Shown: piece after piece, positions 1 through 25,369 of the stretch
How positions within the stretch are numbered: position 1 is the first letter of the stretch
Layout of the letters: every line of letters starts with the position of its first letter
From: Centroberyx gerrardi
Taxonomy: Eukaryota > Chordata > Actinopteri > Beryciformes > Berycidae
DNA: 64,000 bases
Assembly (NCBI RefSeq): GCF_048128805.1
Contig: NC_136003.1
Location: forward strand, 27,496,885 to 27,560,884
Reading direction: 5' to 3'
Translations under genes and position numbers: made by a program
Notes under the pieces: model-generated
Seen by the model: the letters and a program-made list of their open reading frames with translations, nothing else
Databases searched by the model: none
Told to the model about the DNA's origin: nothing

Positions 1-470
1 CACACAGCAAAGAATTACATCTGCTTAGAATTGCCACAGAGATTTAAAGCTCTATTTCACTACACCCATCCATTTTATACAGAGATTATTAAAATCTAGG
101 CTTAATAAAGACAAAAAATACATAAAATGAAAATAAACTTAATAATAAATAATATAAAAATATAGCCTAAATAATCAAATATCAAGCCTAATCAAATTTC
201 AAGTTAAAAAGTTGCAATGAATCTTGCAGATGTACACGGTGGGGTGTTGTTTTCCATCTCAAGATGCACTTAGTCGTTATCTACGATCAGTTTTAAGAAC
301 GTGTTAAGGTGCTTTTCGGAAACACCTCACAAACTAACGAGGTTTTGTAAAATATGGTTGAAACAATCATCTTAGCTTTAAGATGCTTTTGGGATACAAG
401 GCCCTGGATGGTTACCCAAACCTTAAATTAACATATAGAAACGCTACACATGCATATTTTCATTCTATAG
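1..470. other. AT-rich intronic sequence, no feature seen
   Basis: This stretch lies upstream of the first visible exon of the partial plus-strand myosin gene and ends in that exon's acceptor AG. The preceding 309-nt rod exon expected from the family's gene structure is not here, so this is probably part of an intron that continues past the left edge. It is AT-rich and I see no repeat or coding signal in it. Confidence 0.6.
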
Positions 471-1414
471 GATGTGCAGATTCACCTTGAGGACACCCTG
501 AGAAACAACGATGACATGAAAGAGCAGGTCGCCATGTCTGAGCGCAGGAGTAACCTGATGCAGGCTGAAATCGAGGAGATCAGAGGAGCGCTGGAGCAGA
601 CGGAGAGGAGCCGCAAGATAGCCGAGCAGGAGCTGATGGATGCTAGCGAGAGAGTGCAGCTCCTTCACTCACAGGTTCGACTTGATCAATACTTGTCAAT
701 ACATGTCATCATTTCATCCCTTTTCACTTTAAAGGTGCTACATGTCGCATTTTAACATCAATAAATCATTATCACATTCATTTTGAGACATGAGTATTGC
801 ATTGCCCGGAAGATTGGCAGTCTCCACCAGTCCCTACACTGTATTGCTTTACGGCATGAAGGGATATTGCTTTACGGCACAAAACAGGAAGAGGGCGCTG
901 TTCTTCCAGAGCAAACAGAACTAAAGCTTTCAGGGTTTCTGGTGATGGCAGATGGTGAAATGAGTGAAAGGCTGATGGAAAAATCACTTCCGACATGTTT
1001 ATCCTCTTCAGTAAAGCCAAAGATGCCAGGGAGGGGGAGGGGGGACAGGAAGCAACGGGGTTTATAGGAAATGTAGTCTTAATTTTGAGAAACAATTGTA
1101 CTAACAATACCATTGGCGTGAGACAGAGGCTACCAATCATCTCCATCATGGCCTCATTTGTTTACGGTAATTATACCAAGTTATCACAATTAATTTGATA
1201 TTGACATATTGATGTTTAAAGATGCTACACATAGTACCTTTAAAGTCATATTAGCATTGTAATGTCATACTTTGCATCTCTTACAGAACACCAGCCTGAT
1301 CAACAGTCGGAAGAAGCTGGAGGCTGATCTGGCTCAGATTCAGGGTGAGATGGAGGAGAGTAACCAAGAGGCCAGAAATGCTGAAGAGAAAGCTAAAAAG
1401 GCGATCACTGATGT

Positions 1415-1451
<37 letters not shown>

Positions 1452-3657
1452 GTTTTAGTCTGTATGGCCTTGCTTAATTCTCGCCTGCAAAAACAGCAAC
1501 CTGCTAACCTTTTTTGACATTGCTCAGGCTGCCATGATGGCCGAGGAGCTGAAGAAGGAGCAGGACACCAGCGCTCACCTGGAGAGGATGAAGAAGAACC
1601 TGGAGGCCACAGTGAAAGACCTGCAGCAGCGTCTCGATGAGGCTGAGAACCTCGCCATGAAGGGTGGGAAGAAACAACTCCAGAAACTGGAATCAAGGGT
1701 AATGCATCGTAATGAAAAACCACAAAGAATCCCTCTGGATTTTGTGTAAATACATGTCTGGGGTGTTATTTGTAAAACTGGCAGGATTAGCATGATGTTA
1801 TGAGGCTGAGAGTTTTTTTCTAATTCAGGATTACAACATGGATTGCAAGATCAGTTTTGCTGTTTCCATTTTCCTCGTTCGTCATTTTTTCTGCCACCTT
1901 TCCATTTTATCTTTTGAAATTTGTGAAGGTGATTCATGATAGTGTAAAAATACCCCCTGCTCCTCTGTTGTTTTAGTCAGAAAGAATATTACCACTTTCT
2001 CTGAAATAAATGTTTGAGTATGAAACAATGTTGTACTGCTACAAACATTTCAATAGATTCTTTTCAAGATACCATATAGGGTGACAGGGTGTAATCAGTT
2101 TCTTGAGGAACATATAAAAGTGTGTCATCACAGCTTTTCTTAAAAATTCTGGTTAGTTTATTTGTTCAAGAAAGTAAAATATAAAATGGCAATAGACAGA
2201 ATTACACAAGATTGTCCAGTGTGCACAGGTGGTTGAAAAAAAACAAAAAAAAACAAAGGGCTTGTGTGAGATGACCACCTATATCAAATACAACTGAGTC
2301 ACTAAGAACCGGAAGAAAATAACTTACAAATAATTAACTTACAAATAAAAATGAAAATTAAATGGCAGGTGAGACCATTGACTTTATTCAATGCTCAGAT
2401 GCAACCATGTAATCTGTGTCATACTAAGCCTGTACTGTATCGTCCTCATAGGAGTGAATTAAAGCACTTTCTTCAACTATGTGACAATATTCACATTGCT
2501 CTGTTCCAGGTGCGAGAGCTGGAGAATGAGCTTGAAACAGAACAAAGACACGGATCAGATGCCGTGAAAGGCGTGCGCAAATTTGAGCGCAGGATTAAGG
2601 AGCTCACCTACCAGGTATCTGATACTACAAAATCTGTGAACTTGTAGTTTTCTATCAGTTATACATGTAGAATATTTGAGAGACGTCAGACTCGAGTCAC
2701 AATTTTAATTGCCTGAGACTTGATGCATGTAGAGAATATTTGAGACTTGACTTGATTTGGGTTCTGGTGACTTGGACTTGACTTGGACTTGTACTTTGAT
2801 GACTTGAAAAGGTTTCTAAACTCTTGACAAAAGATCTTGTGTTTGTGTAAATGACTTAGATTGAAAGTGATGAGATTTGTTCCAGCAGACGACTGAATTT
2901 AAATTCTGTTTTCTGAATTTGTATGGAATGATTGAATTTATTGAAGTTGAAACTGATTATAGAAATCAAACTCATGATGCTCTTACCAAGTTTTTATCCT
3001 ATTAAAACCATATTGCTTTGAAAAGTCCTAGATATTTAGTTTTCTTTAAGATATTAAATTGATACTGGACTCTTGATTTGTTCTGACTTGACTTGCTGTT
3101 CTACATTTAGACTTGAGACTTGACATTAATGACATGACTTGACTTGGAGGATGTTTTGTAAAATATTTGTTTTCTTTTGTTGAAAACCAGTCTGAGGAAG
3201 ATAAGAAAAACATAATGAGGCTGCAGGATCTGGTGGACAAACTGCAGCTGAAGGTCAAAGTGTACAAGAGGCAGGCGGAGGAAGCCGTGAGTGATTTTTC
3301 TGTCAACACTGAGATTGAAACATTGTTTAACTTGATCTTTAGAGAGCTACATGACTGTGATTCTTATTAATCAATTATGTGACACCTGATAGGAGGAGCA
3401 AGCAAACACCCATTTGACGAAGCTGAGGAAGGTGCAGCACGAGCTGGAGGAGGCTGAAGAGCGGGCCGACATCGCCGAGACCCAGATCAACAAGATGAGG
3501 GTCAAGAGTCGCGACATGGGCAAGGTGAGTCGCTCAGCTTCTGCCAGTGTGTCTTATACAAACTTTTACTGAAGGGAAACCTCACTCTAGTTGATAATCT
3601 AACAGATAATTTCTGTTTTTCTTTCTCATTTACCAGGGAAAAGACAGCGGAGAATAG
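471..3657 (+). CDS. Myosin heavy chain, fast skeletal type, C-terminal rod exons (5' part outside window)
   Basis: This is the end of the coiled-coil rod (light meromyosin) of a sarcomeric class II myosin heavy chain, which packs into the thick filament. Coding exons are 471-674, 1287-1412, 1528-1698, 2510-2614, 3191-3286, 3393-3524 and 3637-3657. Lengths of 204, 126, 171, 105 and 96 nt equal those of the matching exons in the two complete MYH genes of this window. The visible 284 residues include typical rod motifs ([47 protein letters not shown]) and end RDMGK-GKDSGE-stop, the last six residues sitting in a separate short exon. Introns have GT-AG borders and I saw no frameshift or stop. It is convergent with the complete MYH that follows. 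The paralog cannot be named without the motor domain. Confidence 0.93.
729..1243. mobile_element. TTAA-flanked MITE-like element in MYH intron
   Basis: The block starts TTAAAGGTGCTACATGT and ends with an imperfect inverted copy (CTACACATAGTACCTTTAA), so it has terminal inverted repeats bounded by TTAA. Its interior has no coding capacity. TTAA target sites are known for piggyBac and Kolobok DNA transposons, so a non-autonomous member of one of these is my inference. Other TTAAAGG-ended elements occur at 28536, 49270, 59370 and 60527. Confidence 0.5.
1417..1448 (+). repeat. (TG)n microsatellite abutting a splice donor
   Basis: About 16 TG dinucleotides run directly on from the GTAAGT donor of the 126-nt rod exon ending at 1412. 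Exonic sequence is not affected. Confidence 0.95.
2675..3165 (-). repeat. Dispersed repeat rich in ACTTGACTTG, copy 1
   Basis: The intron carries a block dominated by ACTTGACTTG and GACTTGG motifs followed by a unique-looking core. The reverse complement of the core recurs in an intron of the next MYH (14432-14795) and in a sco1 intron (45895-46445). No coding potential or terminal repeat was recognised, so the class is unknown. Confidence 0.7.
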
Positions 3658-4811
3658 TCTTGCTTGGCTGCCATAAAGAAGATGAAGTGTGCCGTATCTG
3701 TAGCATGAAGTAGTATGCAACATACTCTTAACCAAATAGCTATTCATTTCTTCAATTAAATATAAAGTGATGATAAATGATTAGTAGCATTTGGAATTGC
3801 CTGCATTCTTTTATTTTGTGGTAGTGGTTGTATGTTGCCTTAATATAAATAAAAATCTCAAAATAATTCATCACTGCTTGATTCATTTTATTGTTTGGAT
3901 AATAGTTCATTTTATTGTTCAGATACAGTAAGTATTGTACTTGTATTAGCTGGTACAATAATTGGATGTGGTGAAGAATTGTAATTTAAAATAGCAAGTC
4001 TTGCACAACAAGTTGACAAAACTGGTGTTCTTCATTTTTATTGGTATTCACAATCAAGATCATGCATTTAATCCCAATTTTGTCTCACTGGCCTGAAAGG
4101 AGATTCATTAATTTGATTATTTGGAGACATGAATATGGTAGTGACATATGATCGGTTTGTTTGTTTATTTGATAATCAAAAATAATGCACAGCCACCAGT
4201 CATGCATTAGTTAGGCAGTTAATGATGCTATTGTTAATGTGAAAGCCATGGTCAAAGACACCCCAGTCTGCATGTAATCTGCATCACTACTATGGGATTT
4301 TCCAAACAATTTCTGGTGGGTGGAGAGACTGAGTGGAGCTAGAGGGCAGCAGCAGGGCAGCAAGCATATAAAACTATGGGGGTTTTGCAAAGGCTACATA
4401 CACTCTGTGAGTAAAATAATGAGTTGCAGTGGTAAAGTTATCTTGAAGGGAGGTGTAACATGTTCAGTGGAAGCATACAGGAGGTCGGCTCACATAGTAA
4501 TTCATACTAATTTGCCAATGTACTATTGAGATCATTCTTAAGCTAAAAGAAGTGAATTCAAAGAGCATCGAATGAAATAGACTTCATGAATTAACTAATG
4601 CAACATATATAAATGGCAATATTCACTTATGTGAGAGATGACTCATATGTTAGTAAGATTCACTGGTTTGAGTTAACATGCTATATAATGTTAATATGGT
4701 ATACTAGAATAATTTGTTCCCAAATGTAAACACTAATATCAGGCACATTTGATACCAATTATTCTGTATCCGCTGCTATTCAAGCAGCAGGTAAAGTCTT
4801 GTTCTATTCTG
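3658..4811. other. Tail-to-tail intergenic spacer between convergent MYH genes
   Basis: It holds the 3' UTRs of both convergent myosin genes. A plus-strand AATAAA at 3848-3853 is a plausible poly(A) signal about 190 nt after the first gene's stop. For the minus-strand gene, AATAAA occurs on the minus strand at 4164-4169 and 4037-4042, implying a 3' UTR of about 650-800 nt if used. I see no other gene. Confidence 0.6.
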
Positions 4812-18188
<13,377 letters not shown>

Positions 18189-18994
18189 GCTGATATCTCA
18201 CTGATTTAAAAACGAGACGAAAACAAACAAGAAAGTAAAACACACTTCTTTAGAGTTCAATCCATTATGTGTTTTCCATTAAATTAGCAGATTTTTGTAT
18301 CTGCCTGCTCACGTAGAGCAGTAGAATCCAGTGGTAGAAAAAGTACTCAAATCCTTTACTGCAGTAAAAATAGCAATACTACAATGGAAAAATACTTAAT
18401 GAAAAGTAAAAGTTCTGCATTCAAACATTTACTTAAATAAGAGTAGAGAAGTATTAGCAGTAAAATGTACTTAAGTATCAAAAGTAAAAGTACTCTTTCT
18501 TCTCTATTCTTCTCTGTACTCGTTCTCTATACTGTTTGATAGTTTAAACTCTAACAATGCAACATATTTTATGAGCTTATTGTGTTTTGCATGTAAAACC
18601 TTATTCTGCAGAGTAACTAGTAATTACAGCCGTCAGATAAATGTAGTGGAGTAAAAAGTACAATATTTCCCTCTGAACTGTAGTGGAGTAAAATTATAAA
18701 GTCTCACAAAATGGAAATACTCAAGTAAAGTGTCAGTACCTCAGAATTGTACTTAAGTACAGCACTTGAGTAAATGTACTTGAGTTAGTTTCCACCTCTG
18801 GTAGAATCCAGTTAGATGTACCTCAGCGCTGCAGAGAAAACAGATAAAAGTTATTATTCAGAGGATAGCCGGCGCTCAGCCGCTGATGCTGATGGATGCC
18901 TGAGTTAGAAGGGAGAATGATGCATCTTACCACCGGTCAGACTGGTTGACAGGCCGCTCACTGAACACCGCCGAGAGCTTGAGCTCCTTTTATC
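18189..18994 (-). promoter_or_regulatory. Promoter and non-coding 5' leader of the first complete MYH
   Basis: On the minus strand a TATA-like GATAAAAG sits at 18987-18994. Downstream are a likely first non-coding exon ending at the GTAAGA donor (exon side from 18931), a second likely non-coding exon at 18822-18899, and the 5' part of the start-codon exon (18189-18200). This two-leader-exon arrangement is usual for vertebrate skeletal MYH genes. The second leader exon ends GCAGCGCTGAG, almost the same as the GCAGCGCTCAG at the equivalent position of the downstream MYH. Exact transcription starts are not known. Confidence 0.55.
18329..18800. mobile_element. hAT-type MITE with perfect 8-bp target duplication in the MYH 5' leader intron
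   Basis: The 472-bp element starts CAGTGGTAGAAAAAGTACT and ends AGTTTCCACCTCTG. The 8-bp word GTAGAATC flanks it on both sides (18321-18328 and 18801-18808), a clear target-site duplication typical of hAT. It has no coding capacity. It lies between the start-codon exon and the second leader exon, about 20 bp from the latter's donor. Confidence 0.85.
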
Positions 18995-19892
18995 AAGATG
19001 AATGTGCTGGTCAAGCAAATGCAACGCTCCAAATTTGGTAATGTCATTCTGTTCAAATCTCAATCAAGTCGCATTATCAATTTTTGCTCTGCACTGACAT
19101 ATGGCGCAGGATCTTCAAGTGGTAATAGGAATATGTCACCAGCAGCAGGTGATGATCCTCAAGCACTATTTTTACATGCCTTCGATCCTGTCAGGCAGTG
19201 TTGTTAGCTACTTATACAATCAATGCATCTTAGTTTTAGAAGATATATGCACCTTTAAGGGCCATTATCATTTAGTCAGCAGCAACATTGAATCTCAATA
19301 ATAAGCAACACCTCATTCTGAGCATGAAACTGATTGGATAATAAAAAATAAAAAAAAGTCAGGCCTGTAACATGAATTGTAGCAAATCTCCTTTATGTTT
19401 TTGCCTTCAGCACACCTGCATCTCATGTTTAATGCATAATGAATTGCTTAATCAACATATTTAGTGTGTTGGTGTTGTTTTAGAGGGAGAAACGGTCATT
19501 GTGTGTATTTACGGGTGTAAACTATATGACACTACGGTCACCCTCAGTGTCTCCAAGATCCTTCTTGACCTCCATGTTCATCCTGGACTAGAGGACCACC
19601 TGCTCGTCCTCCAAGGCACCTTGCTTGAGATTTACTGGCATAAACATATAGACAGACAGGCTGTCTGCTACAATGTCAACATCATGTTTTTGTAATGTAT
19701 TGGAGAAACCAAAGAAATGGCTTTTTTTTTTTTTGCCGATGCACAAATCAGATTGGGGAATTCCAACTGAATTGGCTTTATTTTGCAAAAGTAGATGTTT
19801 TTCAAAAGTTTAAAGATATTTTTTTCAATTGTTTGAGGCTTTGTTGCTCTGATCAAGTAAAATGCAATTTATACATCATATAATTGCATTGC

Positions 19893-20090
19893 CTGAGATA
19901 AGATGAAACTTTATTTATCCCTGTGGGGAAATTAGGTTGTTGCAGCAGCAAAAGTAATAGGATTCAGCAGGGAAAAAAGCACAGACACAGAATAAAAAAT
20001 AAGCCACAGAAACAGTGAAATATAATAAAACAATAAAAGCAATAAAAATAGAATGTAAACAATTGTGGCGTTATATAAACATGCTGCCAA
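19893..20090 (-). repeat. LINE-like 3' tail fragment
   Basis: It shares the CTTTATTTATCCCTGTGGGG core and the GCAGCAGCAAAAGTAA motif with the copy at 17717 and runs in the same orientation, followed by AATAAAA-rich sequence. Confidence 0.6.
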
Positions 20091-20724
20091 CTATTTCAAC
20101 ACCTGTTAAGAACACAGTAAGAGTGTGGAGTATGGGAAAGAGTATGGATTACTTACATGTATGGATTCACTTAAATATGGATTACTAAATTTGATATACG
20201 TGCAATATAGTTTAACATAACACTATAAACTGTACAAATATGTATACAGTATCAAATAGTAGAGCCTTTATGAAAACATCATTGGTATATGCAGAGATGG
20301 TTAAAAGAAACTAACAGACAATTAAGCATTGGGAATCATGAAAATAATTTGACAATTTAAAATGGCAGACTTTTATTCTCATCAAGTAATCCATCAGAAA
20401 TCCGTTGGCACCGGTTGCTTCCGTTAAAAGGCGTCAGATGTGAGCTGCAGCTGGTTTCCTCTGCGGCCCGTCACTTATCACCGCTCTGCTTCCAGCCCCA
20501 TACATCACTGTCAAAGCTCTCTTGACACAATGTCTAACTCTTCACCAGCGTTAATCTGGAGCGAGTTTTGTCTGACATTCTGCAGGAGGACAGTGTGTCA
20601 TTTATAGCTCCACCTGCAACCGGCCAACTGTTCAATGTAAAGATAGATGTGGGAGCTTCCACAGATACAGTCCTGCGGTTCAAAGATGTAAATATTACTG
20701 CTTCTGCCGATGTTAATCGAACAA

Positions 20725-20900
20725 AATGAGATGAAACTTTAATGATCCCCGTGGGGAAATTGGGCCGTTGCAGCAGGATACAGCAAAGAAAAATAGAAAT
20801 CAAATTGTATTTATATAACACATTTCATACAACAATGTAATCCAAAGTGCTTAACAAACATAGTTAAAAACACTTCAGCGTCATGAAAAAGATGGCGGAT
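20725..20900 (-). repeat. LINE-like tail fragment followed by a second dispersed repeat
   Basis: The left part has ACTTTAATGATCCCCGTGGG, the same core as at 17717. It is followed by TTGTATTTATATAACACATT, a motif similar to the TTTATTTATATAGCCC repeat near 6480 in the first complete MYH. Confidence 0.5.
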
Positions 20901-22643
20901 AACAGAAACAAGACAAGCAAGAGAAGTAACATTTAAAAAGTGCAGCAGGAGAGTAAAGTTTAAAAAGTGTAGACAAAGTATAAAGTATGGGTCAAAAACA
21001 AAACCAATATTAATAGGAATAGAGCAAACATGGGCTTCTTATAACTTATTGAGACAATTTTTTTTTTTTTTTTTTAAATATGTGGAGTATTTAAAAAAAT
21101 ATCCATATATATGCAATATATTACAGCTATATTACAATTACAGGAATATGAGAATATGAAGAAAAACAATGTGAAAAACAATGTGGAAATTACAGCAAAA
21201 ATAGAAGTAGTCTCCTTCTTTGTCTTCCTTGGTGTTGTTTTCTTTATTGAAACAAGAGTAAAATTAACATTGATGTAAATTAGGGATTAGGGAGGACACA
21301 GTATGGAAAACAGGATGGCAGGATCCAGTGCTTTCAGACTGGGATTTTAATTAGCACACCATCTCTGCACACATACTGTATACTTCATATTTAATGTGGC
21401 ATGTAATTAAACATACAGTCACACAGCTGCAACTCACTATAATGGAGCAGCACAGCTTTGATTTATAATTGGATAGCGCTATGTTGTTTTACTTTTGTGG
21501 ACAAAGAACAACTTCCAGTGGAATATGGGATAAAATCTCTCCAAATCCATGATTTAATGCAGGTATATCACTGCTGTATTTGTATGTAGAATACAAAAGA
21601 TGCTTTGTGTTCATTATTCAAACATTATTTCATTTTGCCCCCCTACAGATTTACACTTTGTAAAGTTGAATGCCGGTAGTGTTTCCATTGCTATTTATCC
21701 TCTGTGCAGTTGCATGCCAACTTGTGTGATAACCGGACGCTTTTGAAGATGTTGAGTCTGGTTTGTTGGCAAGTTAACACGCAGCGATGTCAGGTCTGTT
21801 CTATACTTAAAGCTGTCTGAACATCACAAGTGGGCGGCGACACGTGACCGCCTCGTCCCACATTTAGAATAAGCATGGGAGAGTGTCTGAAACCTTATAG
21901 CTCTCGCAGCGTCAGGGGGAGGAGAGTGTGTGGAAGCGAGTGTGAACAGCAGCGTGTCATCCTGAAAACACATCACACACCGCCACTGAGGCGGAGTGTG
22001 TGTTTTAGGCCCTGTGACGAGGAAAAAAAGAGACAAAGCAACACAAATAAAGCTTGAAATCCTGGTTAATGGTGAGGAAATTACCTTGTATGTAGCCTCT
22101 ATGTTCCTGTGGAAGTATTGACAACAATGTAAGGTCAGATGCACAGAATCTCTGTTCACAGTAGGGTTAGACTGATATATTAGTTTGCTGATATATCAGG
22201 CCTTTTATTAAATATCAGAAAGTCAGTGTTGCCCATCTCTGATAAGACGGATATGATGCAGTTTGTTTGATTAGGCTACATACTTACTATAGAATTGATC
22301 AAAACTACTATTGTTTGTCTATGGGAAGTCCTTGATCTGAGGTGATTTTGATCAAATTCTACATCATCCTGGGTTTCAGTGGAGAGTTTTAGTCTCCCAT
22401 GATGGTCTAAATGCTGTTTCAGAGGGAAACACTGAATAGCCTACTTGTCATTTTGTAGGATTTTTTTTGGCATTAAAATGGTCAAATATAGAGATATTTA
22501 ATGTCGGCAGAAAAATGATATTTACAGTTTGTCGTTGAATGTAAAGCTTTGCCCATTTGCAAACTTGCAAAGATTTTAAGTGGACAACTCAATAAATTGA
22601 CTAGTATGGACAAGCTAGTGTTGTGGTTTGTGTGCCCATGTCT

Positions 22644-23913
22644 GTCCTGTTAGTGTCCTGTTAGAGTCCTGTTAGAGTTCTGTTAGTGTCCTGTTAGTGT
22701 CCTGTTAGAGTCCTGTTAGAGTCCTGTTAGTGTCCTGTTAGAGTCCTGTTAGTGTCCTGTTAGAGTCCTTTTTAGTGTCCTGTTAGAGTCCTGTTAGTGT
22801 CCTGTTAGAGTCCTGTTAGAGTCCTGTTAGAGTTCTGTTAGAGTCCTGTTAGAGTCCTGTTAGAGTCCTGTTAGAGTTCTGTTAGTGTCCTGTTAGTGTC
22901 CTGTTAGAGTCCTGTTAGAGTCCTGTTAGAGTTCTGTTAGTGTCCTGTTAGTGTCCTGTTAGAGTCCTGTTAGAGTTCTGTTAGAGTCCTTTTTAGTGTC
23001 CTGTTAGAGTCCTGTTAGAGTCCTGTTAGTGTCCTGTTAGAGTCCTGTTAGAGTCCTGTTAGAGTCCTGTTAGAGTTCTGTTAGTGTCCTGTTAGTGTCC
23101 TGTTAGAGTCCTGTTAGAGTTCTGTTAGAGTCCTTTTTAGTGTCCTGTTAGAGTCCTGTTAGAGTCCTGTTAGTGTCCTGTTAGAGTCCTGTTAGAGTCC
23201 TGTTAGAGTTCTGTTAGTGTCCTGTTAGTGTCCTGTTAGAGTCCTGTTAGAGTTCTGTTAGAGTCCTTTTTAGTGTCCTGTTAGAGTCCTGTTAGAGTCT
23301 TGTTAGTGTCCTGTTAGAGTCCTGTTAGAGTCCTGTTAGAGTCCTGTTAGAGTTCTGTTAGTGTCCTGATAGTGTCCTGTTAGTGTTCTGTTAGAGTCCT
23401 TTTTAGTGTCCTGTTAGTGTCCTGTTAGAGTTCTGTTAGAGTCCTTTTTAGTGTCCTGTTAGAGTCCTATTAGTGTCCTGTTAGTGTCCTGTTAGAGGCC
23501 TGTTAGAGTCCTATTAGTGTCCTGTTAGTGTCCTGTTAGAGTCCCATTTGCGTCCTGTAAGAGTCCTGTAAGAGTCCTGTAAGAGTCCTATTAGTGTCCT
23601 GTAAGAGTCCTGTTAAAGTCCTGTTAGTGTCCTGTTAGTGTCCTGTTAGAATCCTGTCAGTCTCCTGTTAGTGTCCTGTTAGAGTCCTGTCAGTCTCCTG
23701 TTAGTGTCCTGTTAGAGTCCTGTCAGTCTCCTGTTAGTGTCCTGTTAGTCTCCTGTTAGTGTCCTGTTAGTGTCCTATTAGAGTCCTGTCAATCTCCTGT
23801 TATAGTCCTGTTAGAGTCCTGTTACTGTCCTGTCAGTCTCCTGTTAGAGTCCTGTTAGTGTCCTGTTAGAGTCCTGTTAGTGTCCTATTAGTCTCTTGTT
23901 AGTGTCCTGTTAG
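22644..23913 (+). repeat. Minisatellite of about 115 copies of 11-bp GTCCTGTTAGW with higher-order periodicity
   Basis: The unit alternates GTCCTGTTAGA and GTCCTGTTAGT, with a GTTCTGTTAG variant. A 12-bp variant (GTCCTTTTTAGT) appears at about 22767, 22988, 23132, 23265, 23398 and 23443; the steps of 221, 144, 133, 133 and 45 bp equal 20, 13, 12, 12 and 4 units. The right third is more diverged, with GTCAGTCTC and GTAAGAG variants. There is no spacer structure, so it is not a CRISPR array. Confidence 0.95.
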
Positions 23914-25369
23914 TGTCATCAACAACATGTCATCAAGTTCACTTCCCCCCTCCTGTCTGTCCTTTCTTCTCAGTTGGAGGTTACCCTAAACACTTGCTCC
24001 TGGCACCAGTGTGACCTCCTCCTATTGAAAGTCACACATGTTCAGCAGTAATTAACCTTACTTTACAGGGATTTCTACAAATGTCATGTACATACCAGCT
24101 GCTGCCGATCACTGCAGGCCTGACATAACAAAAGAACGGTGGAATTTGATGAGGCTCATTTTAAATCACAGGCTTTCTGGTATCCAACAGTGTCGGCCCT
24201 ACATTGATGTGACTGTGGCTGGCTTTGTTTTGTTTGTTTTTTTCAGCTTTGGCTTTTGAGATGTGTGTGCAGGTCCATCCTAATGTCATTTTTACAGTTT
24301 AATTGGTGAGTGACTGAACAGATTCTCCACACTAATATCACAGTGTTGGTAGAAATTATCATCATAAAGGCAACTGAGTGCTTCAGTTTTTTGGTCAAAG
24401 ATATGTTCGATAATATCAGTAATGTGTTAGTAGCATCTACGCATGACCAGTCTCCTGTTTAATACATGTATTTTTCTTCCTTTTGTGTATTGTGGCTTGT
24501 CTGTCTGCACAAATGAGTTTACATTTGTTTGTCTCTAAATTGTTATGCATGTCTGGCTCTGTTCTCACTTCTGGCAAACAACTGTATTTTATATCAATCA
24601 TATCAGATTTCAGTTTCCCTAAATATTTGTAGCCATAGTATATTTTATATTTCAAACATCTCTCTTGTGCAGCAGTGGTTTTCCTTTTTATCATCAGACG
24701 ATACAAATGTTAAGCCATATATATTTTTTAAAGAGATACTGACAGATACAGTATGTAAATGTGGGTCAAGCATCAGATTTTATGGTCTTAGGATGAAGGA
24801 AGTGTCTCCATCTTTTGGCTGTCAGTTACTACTGCAGCCAGCAAGACTGTCAGTGAGTTATCTCTTATTCACATCAGCATCTGAATCTGAGTTTCATTCA
24901 AAAATTAGACTTTCACCATTTGAAAAAATAGTATCTGACAATATGACTGCTGGCATGAGAGTGATACTCACTATTGAAGATTAATGAAGTTATTAGCTAA
25001 ACTGAACCCTTCACTAACAAAATAGTGATATTTTAGAGGATTAACCGTCTGTTTTTTTGATTGATGTACGTTTTGGGAGGAAACCCTTGATTTAGGCTAT
25101 TTTACCACTGAGTGAAATTTGATGCTGTATAAGATACTGTTGATTATGTAATGTATTTGGTGTATAGGGATAATCAATGAGAGATTAGTTATTGAACTTA
25201 AAACATTTCTAGGAGTTCAGAGTTAAATGTGACAGTGCTTGACTGTCACTAAAAGCTTAATGAAATGTAATATTTCTGTACTCTGTCTTGGTCAGAATAA
25301 GCAAAAACAGCATTACAGCAACACAAACCATGACACAGCTTAATAGTTTTACTATATCTTTATTTTACT

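Noticed and set aside
471-3657. Possibility that the partial MYH is a pseudogene fragment
   Set aside because: All seven exons keep family lengths, splice sites and frame; the missing 5' part is explained by the window edge.
21824-22159. A 111-codon minus-strand frame in a GC-richer patch between the MYH genes
   Set aside because: No domain recognised, and its composition does not resemble the coding exons in this window.
22644-23913. Possible CRISPR array in the GTCCTGTTAG repeat
   Set aside because: The units are contiguous 11-mers without spacers, in a vertebrate genome.
24529-24984. A 151-codon open frame on the plus strand in the MYH intergenic region
   Set aside because: AT-rich, no family resemblance and no nearby promoter or splice signals; most likely a chance open frame.
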